Source: Epiperipatus broadwayi (lineage: Eukaryota > Onychophora > Udeonychophora > Euonychophora > Peripatidae). Taken from it: a DNA stretch of 64,000 bases. The notes below the pieces were generated by a model. The model ran no database searches. It saw only the letters and a program-made list of their open reading frames with translations, and had not been told where the DNA came from. Made by a program: the position numbers and the translations under genes. The stretch spans positions 12,481,031 to 12,545,030 of the forward strand of contig JAQFVV010012405.1 of the NCBI GenBank assembly GCA_028023455.1, written 5' to 3'. Positions 36,385-48,277 of this stretch are shown piece after piece (the first letter of the stretch is position 1; each line of letters begins with the position of its first letter).

Positions 36385-39300
36385 CCATTATGTAGCTGTT
36401 ATTACTATGTGTTTATTCATATTGTATATGAACATGGATTGTTTGCTCATGAACACACATTGTCCAGCATGATGAGATTATTGTCTTTTTACTCCGAATT
36501 TAAGATCAAGAAACATCATGGTCTTTCTGCTCACTTGCCTGATATCTTAACTGAAATATAGGTTGAGTTTTCTTAGGGCAGTATGAATGTGTGTGGATGA
36601 AAATTTTTTAATAGATATTTACAATCATAACAGACAAAAATAAATCATAGCCCTTATTTTCAGGAAGCTGTAAAATTACCAGCCAATGCATAAGTTGGCA
36701 GCCAAAGGAGGGGTGATAAGAATCTCTTAATTGCAGAGCCAAGTTGCCTATGATGATGACCTTTTATTCAGTTAGTTACAACTACATACCACTTTCAAGT
36801 GAAGGAAGATTACAAAAATTAGAATAAAAATTATCTAATATTAAATGAGACATTATTGGACTTTGTGAAATTAGAACAGGTAAAAAACAATTGATTTAAA
36901 ATGTGGACTGACCACAAAGGCAGAAACATTGAGAGTATAAGTGGAGTAGGATTTATTGTAAATAAAAAGTGGAAGAACAGCATTGTGGATAATAATGTTG
37001 CGGTAGAGAGAGTGGCAAGATTAATTACTCATCTTAATAGCAGATATTAAATACAGATAATTCAAATTTATGCCCTAACAGGTTCTCACTGTGATGAAGA
37101 AGTAAAGGATTTTTATATGAATGTGCAAAAGACTTTAATCAGACCAAACAACATTTTAAAATTGCCATGAGAGACTTTAATGCTAGAATTGGTAAGCAAT
37201 TTAAAGATGAAAGTGCTGATGGTAAATTTGGTTATGGTAAGAGAAATGAGAGAAGACATACACTTTTGGAGTTTGCAGAAAAAGAAAACATTTACATTAT
37301 GAATTCTTTTTTTTTTTTTTTTTTTGAGAAAATTGTTAAAGAAAAATGGACATGGAACATTTAAATGAAGGTACAGCAGAATAGGATTAAAATTTTACTA
37401 ACAGGAAATATATATTTCAAGATTGTAATGTTCTTAATAAATTCAATACTGGAAGTGATCATCAATTAGTGAGATGTAAGATAAATGTTAATGCAAAAGA
37501 GGATAAGACAAGAATTATTTAAAAAAACAATATTCACATTTGATATTACTAATCTTCAAAAATATTCCAATGAATTTAAATTAGAATTTGCAAATCGTTT
37601 TCAAATATTAATAGAATTTGAACCTGATTTAGATTTAAACGAAATCAATAGGCAGATCACTAATGCATTTTTAAAAACTGCAACAAAGACAGCTGGTACT
37701 AAAAAGCAGCAATTGACCAGAAAAATTTCTATTGAAACAAGATAATTTATGAAGAAAAGAAGAAATATAAAACTATATAAAAATAATGTATTAAGAAGAA
37801 TTGAATATCTTAAATTTCATAAAATGGTGCAAAAAACAATTGATAATAATATATGAAAATATAATTGTGAACTAGCAAGGAAATCTGTATGAGAAAATAA
37901 ACGTCTCAAGAATGTGAAACAACATTTTGGTATTGGTAGAAAACTTGTATCTGCAACAAGAAAAAAGATGGAACTATTACTAAAAAAAGAGATGACATAA
38001 AATGTGTAGAAGGAGTCTATAAAAAATTATATAGCAATAAGGAACAAATAAAAGTACCTCCTACAACTACTATATCTTCTTAATTGTCCAGGATTTTAAA
38101 TAAAGGAGTGAGATATGGAATTAAATTTATAAAGAAGGGAAAATCTCCAGGCAGTGATAGAATTATAAGTGATATCTTGAAATAATCAGGTAAATAAATA
38201 AAATATTTTTTGGCAAAGTTATATGTCAAATATCTAAATGATAAAGATCTACTAGATGACCAGAAGAATGCAGTATTAATATTTTAAAAAGATGATAAAA
38301 AGAAGTTCCAGACCTATCAGTATTTTATCAGTTCTATACAACATTTTTACTTAAAATAATTATAACTCGTTTACAGTGAACTTTGGATTTCAACCAACTA
38401 AAAGAACCAGCTAGATTTAAAAGCACAGTAGATCATATCCAAAATATTAAGAGAAGTTATAGAAAGAACCAATGACCATGAGTTGCCCATTATACTTTGG
38501 ATTTGTAGATTATGAAAAGGCATTTCTTCAGTGATTAAAGCATTGGATTATCAAGTTATAGATCCAGGATACTGTCATATTCTGAAGAATATTATAAAAA
38601 TGCAACAATTCGATCACATAATGATAGTTAAAAGATTAACATTGAGAAGGGTGTATGACAGGGTGGTTTCATATCTCCAAAACTTTTTACAGCAATTTTG
38701 TAAAATGTGAAGCTAAGAGAATAAAGTAAATGGAGATGATATACATTATCTAGATTTTGCAGATGATGTACGTGTTTTTGCAAATAATGCTTTAACGTTT
38801 CAGGAAATGTTGCAAGAGTTATCAGATGAAAGTAAGAAAGTAGGATTAAAGGTAAATGTTAAAAAAATTAAAATAATGTTGAATGGATTTTTTTGAAAGA
38901 AGAAAATAAAGATTGATAATGATGAGTTAAAAGAAGTTAACAATGAAAGATACATTGGTGAGATTATTACCAGATGGAAGCATAATAGATGAAATTAATC
39001 ATAGAATTAAACTCGGTTGGAATGTTTTTGATAGAAATAACTTAATATTAAAAGGAAATATGCCTATGACTTTGAAAAGGAAGGTTTTTAATAAATGGGT
39101 GATACCAGTTTCTACTTACAGATCTGAGATTTGGACACTTAACAAAAAAATAATACAGAGACTTCAGTTCATGCATATTAGGAGTAAAAAAAAGAGTCAA
39201 ATATGAAATACATCGATGAGAGAACAAACAGGTGTTATTGACATCATTAAAAAAATCAAGAGACTAGATTTGGACAGAACATATTACTAAAAGAGATGAT

Positions 39301-39515
39301 AATATATGGACAATTGAAATCTTAAATAGATTTTCAAGAGATTGTAAACAATTTAGAAAGAGACCATATGTAAGATGAAGGGAGGAAATAAGAGTATGCT
39401 GGTGTGATATGGAAAAGAGAGGCTAGAAATGGAAGAATATGGATTTAATTTGGAGATCCCTTTATCCTGAAGTGAATCAATAATGTTTGAAAATGATGAT
39501 GATGAGATATAATAA
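36385..39515 (+). mobile_element. RTE-like LINE, near full length, decayed, copy 2
   Basis: It matches the minus-strand copy (40719-43840) from its 5' region (ctgttattactatgtg block at 36399) to the 3' gatgatgatgag tail near 39500. The endonuclease remnant includes FNARIGKQ at about 37176, where the upstream MGD reads MRD, i.e. the catalytic Gly-Asp is damaged. A poly-T run at 37308-37325 breaks the frame. The reverse-transcriptase region includes DFADDVRVFANN at about 38754. Open pieces remain at 37485-37745 and 38943-39206. It is non-functional. Confidence 0.8.
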
Positions 39516-40200
39516 AGGCTTGTGATAGGTAGACAGAGATACATTGTGGAGAAGTCCTAAAAATATGGGAATAGATTTACGGTTATCAAAAATGATTTAA
39601 AAACTTTTGTAATAGTAATTTATATATGGTCCAATCGGGGGGTGTAGAATCAGTAGAAATTAAATGTGAAACTGGATTAAAACAGGAATGTTCTCTACTA
39701 TTCTTATTATTTATTATTTCTAAGATAATTATATTTTGAAAAAAAATTAGGAGATAAAGATTTAATTCTTACAATTAGATCCAAAAGAATGTGCTGATTC
39801 TTTTTTTATTGATGATATAGCATCTTTTGCAAATAATATTAAAAAGTTGTTAACAGAGAAATATGGAGAACAGAAATAAGTGAAAAAAATATCCAAAGTT
39901 TTAGTGTTTACTGAGATTGAAGGACAAAAATTAGAAGATGAAGTAGTTAAGTAATTTGCTATATGTAAAAAAGAAATTATACAAATAGTTGGGAATTCGA
40001 ATTTACAAAAAAAAAAGTAAAATAAATAAATAAACTGGTATTGATTAAAAATATATCATATTTGTCATATAATCATTTTGATACATGTAAAATTATTTGA
40101 AAAGAATGGTGTTTCCTATTTTAACATTTGAAAATGACGTACTTTGCATTGGCCAAGAAAAAAATGCAAACATCTTTTAGCTAAAACACAAAAGGAAATA

Positions 40201-40479
40201 AAACAGGCAAAACTTTCTATATGTATTGCCATTCAGTGCAAGCCAGAGTAATCAATGGATGCCAGAAGGCTTGTGCATAAAATCCCCATCTAATGCCTAT
40301 TTATCCAATATCCCCAGACTAGTTTCTGGCTTGTGGCCTTCATCAGTGAGGAGCCTTGGATCTGAGAGCACTGCACCTAGATCTTACTGCACTGAGGGGC
40401 AATACATATAGAGTATTGCCTGTTTTAATAACAGTTATGAGCAAGCATAAGAAATGTTGATCATGTGATGTTTATTGAT
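40201..40479. mobile_element. Family A snapback element, 279 bp, 11-bp target duplication
   Basis: It is flanked by exact aaaaggaaata (40190-40200 and 40480-40490). One unit runs from the aaaacaggcaaaac end through the hammerhead to about 40385, then switches to the inverted copy of the same end (about 40388-40436), plus 43 bp of the following inverted unit. Left and right termini coincide with those of the 1.2-kb and 179-bp family A insertions. Confidence 0.85.
40311..40352 (-). ncRNA. Hammerhead ribozyme, type I, intact core, family A
   Basis: Minus strand. Stem I UCCUCA/UGGGGA gives six pairs including one U-G. CUGAUGA is at 40346-40340. Stem II is GGC/GCC with loop CACAA. GAAA is intact, followed by CUAG and UC. 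It is the best-preserved family A copy apart from unit 1 at 31103. Confidence 0.8.
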
Positions 40480-40718
40480 AAAAGGAAATAGAAAAAAATG
40501 AATTACATTGAGAATAATCAACAGCAAATCAGGTCAATTATGTTGAAATGGCAGCAAAATTAAAAATAAATTTAAAATATTTGAAAGGCTTCAAAATACG
40601 AATAAAAATAGATGAGTAAAAATATTATTCAACTGGATTATGCAGAGAGGATGACAAACAGCTTGAGAAAAAATCAATTATAATGTACAAAGTTAATAAA
40701 TAAACAGTTTATATATAT

Positions 40719-43700
40719 CATCATCATCATAATCATCAACCATTATCAATCCACTGCAGGAAGAAGGTTTCTCCAAGTTCAATCCATCTTTTCCGATCTT
40801 TAGCTTCTCTTCTCCACATCATCCCTGCACACTTTCTTATTTCATCCATCCATCTCACATGTGGTCTCTTTCTGGGTCTTTTACAATCTCTTGGAATCCA
40901 GTTTAAAATTTCAATTGTCCATCTATTATCATCTATTCTAGCAATATGTCCAGCCCAACTCCACTTCAGTCTTTTAATTTTCTCAAGGAGATCAGTAGCA
41001 CCTGTTTGTTCTCTTACCCATACATTTTGTTTTCAATCTCTTCTTGTTACTCCCAACATGCATATCTCCATACTTCTTTGAGTGGTTTGAAGTCTCTGTA
41101 TTGCTCTTCTATTAAGTGTCCAAATCTCAGATCCATAAGTAAGAACTGGCAAAACACATTTATTAAAAACCTTCCTTTTCAATACATAGGCATATTTCCT
41201 TTTAGTATCAAGTTACTTCTACCAAAAGCACTCCAACCAAGTTTAATTCTATGATTAATTTCATCCATTATGTTTCCATCTGTATTAATAATCTGGCCAA
41301 GGTATTTGTGACGGTTAACTTTTTCTAATTCAACATAATCAATCTTTATTTTCATATTTTGAGAAAGTCTATTAAACATTACTTTAGTCTTTTTAACATT
41401 TATCTTTACTCCTACTTTCCTACTTTCATCTGATAACTCCTGCAACATTTCCTGTAACTCTAAAGCATTATTTGCAAAAACAACTGCATCATCTGCAAAT
41501 TCTAAATGACTTAAATAATCTCCATTTACTTTCACTCCTTTAGCTTTCCATTTTAATCCACAAAATACTTCTTGCAACACTGCTGTAAAAAGTTTTGGAG
41601 ATATGGAGTCACACTGTCTTACACCCTTCTCAATGTTGACTTTCCTACTATCATTATGTAATATAATTGTTGCTGTTGCATTTTTATAAATATTCTTTAA
41701 AATATGACAATATCCTGGATCTATACCTTGATGATCCAATGCTTTAATCACTGAAGAAATGTTTATAGAATCAAATGCCTTTTCATAATCTACAAATTCT
41801 AAGCATAATGGCAACTCATATTCATTTGTCCTTTCTATAACTTCTCTCAATACCTGGATATGATATACTGTACTAAAGCCACTTTTAAATCCAGATTGTT
41901 CTCTTGGTTGGTGGAAGTCCAGTGTTCTCTGTAGACGAGTTGTAATTATCTTAGTAAAAATTTTATATAAAACTGATAAAAGACTGATAGGTCTGTAATT
42001 TCTAATATCTTCTTTATCACCTTTTTAAAATATTAATATTAATACTGCATTCTTCCAATCATCTAGTACATCTTTATCATTTAGACATTTGTAATATAAC
42101 TTTGCTAAAAAAAATCTATTTCTTCACTTGCTTCTTTTAATATATCAATTATAATTCCATAATTACCTGGAGCCTTCCCTTTCTTCATAAATTTAATTGC
42201 ATGTCTCACTTCCTCATTCAAAATTCTGGGCAATTCAGAAAATATAATAGGTATAGGAGGTACTTGTTCTTTATTACTATATAATTCTTGATAGAAGTCT
42301 TCTACACATTTCATGATGTCATCTCTCTTTTTAGTAATAATGTCATCTTTTTTCCTTATTGCAGATATAGATTTTCTACCAACACCAAAATGTTGTTTTA
42401 CACACTTTAGACTTTTATTCTCTTTTACAGCTTTTCTTGCTATTTCACAATTATACTTTCTTATATCATTTTCAACTCTTTTCTGCACCATTTTACAAAA
42501 TTTGAGATATTCAATGCATCATTTTTGTATATCTTTATATTTCTTCTTTTCTTCATAAATTCTCTAGTCTCAGTAGAAATTTTACTGGTCAATTGCTGCT
42601 TTTTTTTCTACCAGCTATCTTTGTTGCAGTTTTTAAAAGTGTATCAGTTATTTTCCTATTAATTTCATTCAAATCGGAATCATATTCAAAATCTACTAAT
42701 ACTTGAAACCAGTTTGTAAGTTCTAATTTAAATTCATTAGAATGTTTCTCAAGATTAGGAATATCAGCTGTAAATATTGTTTTTCTTAATAATTTTTGTC
42801 TCTCTAGTTTTGCATTAACATGTATCTTACATCTTACTAATCAATGATCACTTCCTGTGTTAAATTTATTAAGAACATTACAATCTTGAAATATGTATTT
42901 GCTGTTAGTGAAAATATAATCCAATTCTGCTGTACCTTCATTTGGATGTTTCTATGTCCATTTTCTTTTAACCTTTTTTGCAAAAAAATAATTCATAATA
43001 TAAAGTTTTTCTTTTTTTTTGCAAACTCCACACAAGTCTATGTCCTCTCTTATTTCTATTACCATAATCAAAATTACCTAGTCCATTTTCGTCTTTCATT
43101 TGTTTACCAATTCTAGCATTAAAGTCTCCCATAACAATTTTAAAATGTTGTTTACTCTGATCAAAAGCTTTTTGTACATCCATATAAAAATATTCTATAA
43201 CTTCATCACTATGAGAATTTGTTGGGGCATAAACCTGAATTATCTGCATTTGGTATCTGCTATTAAGTTGTATAACTAATCTTGCCACCCTGTCTGATAC
43301 ACCATCAATCTCCCCAATGTTATTCTTCCATTTTTTATTTATAATGAATCCTACTCCACTTGTATTTCCAATATTTGTGCCTTTATAGTAGAGTACATGT
43401 CCACTTTTTACATCAATTGTTTCTTCACCTTTTCTTTTAACTTCACAAAGTCCAATAATGTCCCATTTAATATAAGATAGTTCTTCTTCTAACTCTTGCA
43501 ATCTTCCTTCACTTGAAAGTGATCTACAGTTCTAAGTACCTAAATAAAAAGTCATCATCAAATGGCAGCCTGAGTCCACAATCAGGAGATTCTTAGCACC
43601 CTCCACCTTTGGCCACCAACCTCTGCCTTGGTTGGTGACTTTACAGCCTCCTGGGAATAAGGGTCATGATTTATTTTTGTCTGTCATGATTGTATATATT

Positions 43701-43840
43701 GAAAAAACATTCTTAATTTTGGAGGTAAAAAGCCAATAAACTCACCACACTGGCTAATGCGTGTTGGTGAGCAGCCCATCCATGTTCGTATACTATATGA
43801 ATAATCACATAGTAATAACAGCTGCAACAACAAGAACGTA
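40719..43840 (-). mobile_element. RTE-like LINE, near full length, best-preserved copy
   Basis: The 3' end lies at low coordinates: an (atg)n-type tail next to a cagtggattgataatgg block at about 40740-40760. The 5' region (to about 43840) matches the plus-strand copy at 36385. The single large protein is broken but readable from 43501 to about 40770. Fragments of the same 3' end recur at 13331, 46614, 50030 and 62604, and the whole element at 18186 and 36385. Target duplications were not found. It splits a decayed LINE of another family. Confidence 0.85.
40770..43501 (-). pseudogene. RTE-like LINE polyprotein: endonuclease plus reverse transcriptase, broken
   Basis: In RTE-type LINEs one protein nicks DNA and copies the element RNA at the nick. 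From 43501 downward the frame gives IGLCEVKRKG (catalytic Glu), IQVYAPTNSH and MGDFNARIGKQ (Asp/Asn). The frame breaks at a poly-A/T run near 43010. A TGSDH string (about 42855, catalytic Asp/His) precedes an in-frame stop. The second open piece (42491-42105) covers the linker with FMKKGKAPG. The third (41850-41179) holds the reverse transcriptase: LEFVDYEKAFDS (catalytic Asp), GVRQCDSISPKLF (family G replaced by C), LEFADDAVVFANN (catalytic FADD) and INVKKTKVM. The C-terminal end (about 40930-40770) ends near LYPA. The three pieces lie in three frames, so at least two indels are present. It is not functional. Confidence 0.85.
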
Positions 43841-43849
43841 TGGAGTGGA

Positions 43850-44400
43850 CATTAGGAATTTAAGGCCTCCAAGAGGAATCAAAGGGTCTCCTTTCAGTTA
43901 ATAGCAAACTAGATGTAGAAAATATATTATAGAACATAATTATGAAAGATGGCATAAGAAGATAGATAAATTAGTTTTAAAAAATAGTTTTCTAAAATAA
44001 ATATGAACAAAAAATAGTTTGGAGTTAGTTACACAAGAATAAAAATTAAACAAAATAAGAAGAGATGTCTAGTAATATTAAAGGGAGCTTATTGTTATTT
44101 GGTACAAAGCAAGAAAGAAGGCAGAAGTGGAATAAGGATTTTTTTAGATGGGGTTTATGTAAAGATAGAAAGTAATGAACATTTGTTTTTGGAGTATAGA
44201 ATGTTGTAAGAGTATCAGAATAAATTGTATGGAGAATGAAAGAAATATAAAGGTAAAGTGAAGATGTGTTTAGATCATTATAATGAAATTGAGTAATATG
44301 AGATAGGATAGTAGAAGTAGCAAAACAGTTATTATTGAAATAAGATAGAAAAAAAAAAGAAATAAACTGGGACTGGAGAAATAAGCAGTAACAAAAAGTA
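43850..44400 (+). mobile_element. Decayed LINE 3' segment
   Basis: A/G-rich plus strand with an RIFLDGVYVKIESNEHLFLE-like reading near 44130-44190. It resembles the C-terminal Cys/His-type segment of LINEs after loss of cysteines. It may be the continuation of the fragment at 39535-40718. Confidence 0.35.
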
Positions 44401-45016
44401 AGTTGTAAATGAATTTATTGTGGTATATAAGAATTGTTGAGGAAAGAAAGAAATGTTTGACTTTGTTAACAGGATTTCTGGCCTATAACCTATACACAGA
44501 AATCTCTCTTTATTTAGAAAAAAGCAATTTTATATCACATTTTGTCATTACATCACTTCAAAACTTTAAAGCACGAGTAACTACTTTTGAATTGTGGTGG
44601 AAATTGTTTATATTATGCTAGTAGAGCAAAAGATACATTTTATTTCTATTTTTAAAGCTTTTTCTTCATTTCAAATATATTTTCATTAATTTGAAACAGA
44701 TTTTATTTTTATTATTAAAAATGTATATTTTAGACTGTGTTAAAAAAATTAGAACATATTTGTTTGCATTTATGTTAGTAAAATCAAACTTATATCCTTT
44801 AATTTATTCATTCACTACATAATAATTTCATTGCTTTTCAAATATGTCATAATTTTAGTTATCTGTGCTAGAGATAATCTCTAGTTTCGAAAATGATTAG
44901 TAATAATCATTACTGTATTTATCTGAAATGGACGGCATCAAAGTTGTGAGTGGAGAGAGTTTGACAATGGTAAATGAAAATGTAACAATTTGCTCTAGAT
45001 ATATATGAGAGATAGT
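44401..45016. other. Unassigned AT-rich DNA
   Basis: A 70-codon open frame at 44409-44621 has no recognisable feature. Confidence 0.4.
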
Positions 45017-45069
45017 GACCTCAGCCAACTGATGAGTGCTGGTTCAGCACAAAATGTATCTTGGGGGTC
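45017..45069 (+). ncRNA. Hammerhead ribozyme motif, type I, family E copy 3
   Basis: Stem I pairs GACC with GGUC (45017-45020, 45066-45069) and CCAA with UUGG (45025-45028, 45061-45064) around an internal loop. The core CUGAUGA is at 45029-45035. Stem II is GUGCU/AGCAC with loop GGUUC. AAAA at 45051-45054 replaces GAAA. Helix III is UGUA, then UC at 45059-45060. The outer stem I pairs differ from the copy at 2039-2093 (GAUC/GAUC) yet still pair. Confidence 0.75.
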
Positions 45070-45226
45070 ATTTCATTCAAAAATATAATTGTCTAAGTGG
45101 CCTTGACTGTGAATATTAATAATCATCTAAAATGGAATTATCATACTTCTTATCCAGCTGTGACATATTAATTTCAACTACTTTGGCTTGTTCACACTCT
45201 ATATTGGATTTTTTGTACTTTTATCT

Positions 45227-45318
45227 GTTTCAGTTGGTTTTATGATATTCATCAGAGACTTGTTTAATTTTTTATACAAATATCTCTTTCTGATGAAAGC
45301 TATAGGTTCAACCAAAAC
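45227..45318. repeat. Degenerate inverted repeat with a hammerhead-core string on each arm
   Basis: The arms carry tcatcag at 45249-45255 (minus core) and ctgatga at 45290-45296 (plus core). Each is followed, 17 nt downstream on its own strand, by GAAAC (minus, 45231-45227) or AAAAC (plus). Stem II does not form convincingly. It may be a decayed sixth family. Confidence 0.35.
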
Positions 45319-45429
45319 AATCAAAAAAATAAATAAATAAAATTTCTTGAAAAATTGCAAATTTCTGAAGAAAAAAAAATTAAGCGTCAATTTTTTTTAA
45401 AAGATAAATTAGTTTAATAAAAATAAAAT

Positions 45430-45550
45430 AAGCAATCAAGTGACTTTATAGACCAAGAGTTCATAAAAAAAATTGAGTATTGAAAGTAGCCATATTGGAA
45501 TCAATTCAAGAATCTTACACCCTAGAATATGACACTTTACCACTGCACTG
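45430..45550 (-). mobile_element. tRNA-derived SINE (family S2), copy 1
   Basis: The minus strand has a box-A-like gtggtaaagtg and a box-B-like gaattgattcc at tRNA spacing (about 45545-45490). A non-tRNA tail follows with a tatgaact block and an ataaag block. The same tail blocks follow the tRNA-like head at 62500-62602. The start and end are approximate. Confidence 0.55.
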
Positions 45551-46613
45551 AACCCTGCAGAGCAGCTCAAACATCTATTACAAAATAAAATCAACTTGTT
45601 AATATTTGTATGTATTATTATATTAGAGCCCTTAGGCAATAAAATGACTTCATCATCAACAGTGCCAAAACCATGAAAGCATGAATATTTTATGGTATTA
45701 TAATGGTTAGTAAAACTCAAAATGCATTTAACATTTGTCATTATAGAAAGTGGTAAGAATATTACTATTGTTTATTAAAGCAGAAATAAATTATGCTAAA
45801 CTCTATTTATTGTTTATTTACCTGCATTTTAATCACATTATTATTTATTATATATTTAAGCTAATGCGATGATATTTATTACTTTATATAAGATTTAACG
45901 TACAACTATTATTTTATCTGATTTGAAAGGTAAGATTTAACACAGTCAATTAATATGATTATGGGTTAATATATTTAACTTTGATCTTCTATTCCAGAAT
46001 AGTTGGGATTGTTGAAAACCCTAGATTTTAGAATCCGATAACACTAATATATAATTGAAGTAATATAAGAAACTGGTGTGTTATTTTACATTCATAGCAG
46101 TTTATAACTTTAAACTCTTTATTGGCAGTAGAGTATGCCAAAGTCTAATTATTAATTCTTTTATAATCATTCTTATCACATTTACTATTTATTATATAAA
46201 AAAATTAAAGATGGCTGCAAGATATTCTAAATGCATTGGTTTCCTGGTTGATCTCAATTTCTAACTGATAGCGGCAAAATCCAGAAATCGGCATGGTATG
46301 TGCACTTATATGCTTGAAATCTAAAAAGAGCCTTTAAAGTGTGTATGTGCTTATATCTGTATACATTTAAAATAAGCCGCATTTTGTCTTAAAGTATTTC
46401 ATAGTAGTAGAAAGATAATATTAAATAAATAATAGAAAGACATTATCGCTTGTCATTCGCTTGTCATTCGTAAGATGTTCGAAGTCGCTGAAATAAGAGA
46501 TGATCATAATCCATAGACTTCAAGCTTCAGACAGGCTTCATTATATTTAACATAATATTCAAAGTTAGATTAATAAAGCGATTTCTTTAGTTATTAAAGA
46601 TCAAAATAGATCT
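45551..46613. other. Unassigned AT-rich DNA
   Basis: A small tandem duplication (gcttgtcattc twice) lies at 46449-46470. The 62-codon open frame at 46076-46264 has no recognised domain. Confidence 0.4.
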
Positions 46614-46993
46614 TTGTACTTCTCATCATCATCATCATCAACCATTATCAATCCACTGCAGGATGAAGGTCTCTCCAAGTTTAATCCATCTTCTCCACTC
46701 TTTAGCTTCTCTTCTCCACATCACCTCTGCATACTTTCTTATTTCATCCATCCATCTCACATGTGGTCTCTTTCTGGGTCTTTTACAATCTCTTGGAATC
46801 CAGTTTAAGATTTCAATTGTTCATCTATTATCATCTCTTCTAGCAATATGTCCAGCCCAACTCCACTCCAATCTTTTAATTTTTTCAATGAAGTCAGTAA
46901 CACCTGTTTGTTTTCTTATCCATACATTGCATTTTCGATCTCTTCTTGTTACTCCCAACATGCATCTCTCCATACTTCTTTGAGTGGTATGGA
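46614..46993 (-). mobile_element. RTE-like LINE 3'-end fragment
   Basis: About 380 bp, strongly similar to the 3' end of the copy at 40719-41100: (tca)n tail, the accattatcaatccactgca block and the C-terminal codons. It is truncated at its 5' side near 46993. The open frames across it are remnants of or shadows on the LINE. Confidence 0.85.
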
Positions 46994-48143
46994 GCACTTA
47001 TAAATATGTTTATATGTGTGTGTATAAATACTGTAATACATTAATAAATATTCATTTTATTTTAACTGAATAAAAAATTGAAGTGTTTTGGGAATATTAG
47101 TTCTTTCATTAAAATTTGATCAGTTTAATATATATATATATCACTGATTTTAAATTGTTCTCTATTTCCGCCAGCAATTTGTATTTATTAAAATAAAAAC
47201 ATTTATATAACGACTGCATACAAAAGTAATTGACAAAACCTGTTTTAAATCTAATTGGTTAATTGTTAACATTTTTTTAAAAATGTAACAATGGATAACA
47301 CATAAACAATCTTTAAAGTAAATGTTATGAATGTTTAATATTATTTTCTGACACAACATGCAAATTCCGTGTATTCTTCCTTATAAATGGAATAAAAATG
47401 ACAAAAGCTGATACATTCACATGTCATCTCTATTTTATTTCTTTATATAATCATTTTATACAAGCACGATCAAAGCAGTGAATTCTCTATTATCTTTATT
47501 AAAAAGGTTTTTGTTATAAATGTGATGATAACTCACAGATAAAAGGAATAAATAAAAGACTATAGATTTTTTAAAAAAATTATTGGTGTTTAAATAAAAT
47601 ATCTCTAGTTATCTTATATTGTTTTTCAGATTTTTAAACTCTTTGTATTGCTGTGGTTGTTATTAAAATTTCACCATTTTGATGGTTTTACATTGAAAAC
47701 AGTTTTATTATATATCTTCATTGTATACAATTTCCAATATTTTAATCCAAATTTAAAATGTTTTAGATTTTACGTAAACATATTTGAACGTATATTGTTA
47801 CTTGGTTAAGCATTCAAATAAAGCAATATATCAAAAGGTAATATATTATTTATAACTGACATGCAGAATACATATACAGACATATATTATAATAGACGTA
47901 TATCCATTTTCTGCAATAAATTTGGGAATGGAATTGTGTTTTTATTGTCTTACACATATATGTTTTTACATTATATATATATATATTATTATTAGAATAT
48001 CCTAATCTTTTTTTAGAAAAAACTTTAATGTGCAGTTAGAAGATTAAACTATTAACAACTTAAGTTTATTATTATATTTATAAGTTTAAACTCTAATTTA
48101 TATTGCGATTATATATATATACTACTTTAATCAAAATTATCCC
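46994..48143. other. Unassigned AT-rich DNA
   Basis: Contains (TA)n tracts at about 47131-47142 and 47973-47986. No gene is visible. Confidence 0.4.
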
Positions 48144-48160
48144 AAATCCAGTAATATTTT

Positions 48161-48260
48161 TTTCTCATGGGTCATAGCATCGACCGGGAAGCAAACCCGC
48201 TAACCCGGGACAACTGCTTGTAAGGCGGCTGTGCTGACCTCTCGACCACCAATGTTTGAC
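48161..48260 (-). mobile_element. tRNA-derived mini-SINE (family S1), copy 2
   Basis: A 100-bp body is flanked by a perfect 17-bp target duplication (aaatccagtaatatttt at 48144-48160 and 48261-48277). On the minus strand it has a box-A-like ggtcgagaggtcagc, an acaagcagttgtccc block and a box-B-like ggtttgcttcc. It ends gctatgacccatgaga followed by an A-run. The full-length duplication fixes the exact ends of the family. Confidence 0.9.
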
Positions 48261-48277
48261 AAATCCAGTAATATTTT

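Larger units (their letters stand above)
39535..40718 (+). mobile_element. Decayed LINE fragment (third family), interrupted
   Basis: Readable blocks are CETGLKQECSLLFLLFII at about 39667, in place of the RQGCPLSPLLF region, and FFIDDIASFANN at about 39805, in place of FADD. It contains the family A insertion 40201-40479 and stops where the minus-strand RTE begins. Sequence of similar style with a HLFLEYRM string resumes at 43850-44400. The two parts may be one LINE split by the RTE insertion. Confidence 0.55.

Noticed and set aside
44409-44621. 70-codon open frame as a gene
   Set aside because: No domain, AT-biased codons, adjacent to decayed LINE sequence.
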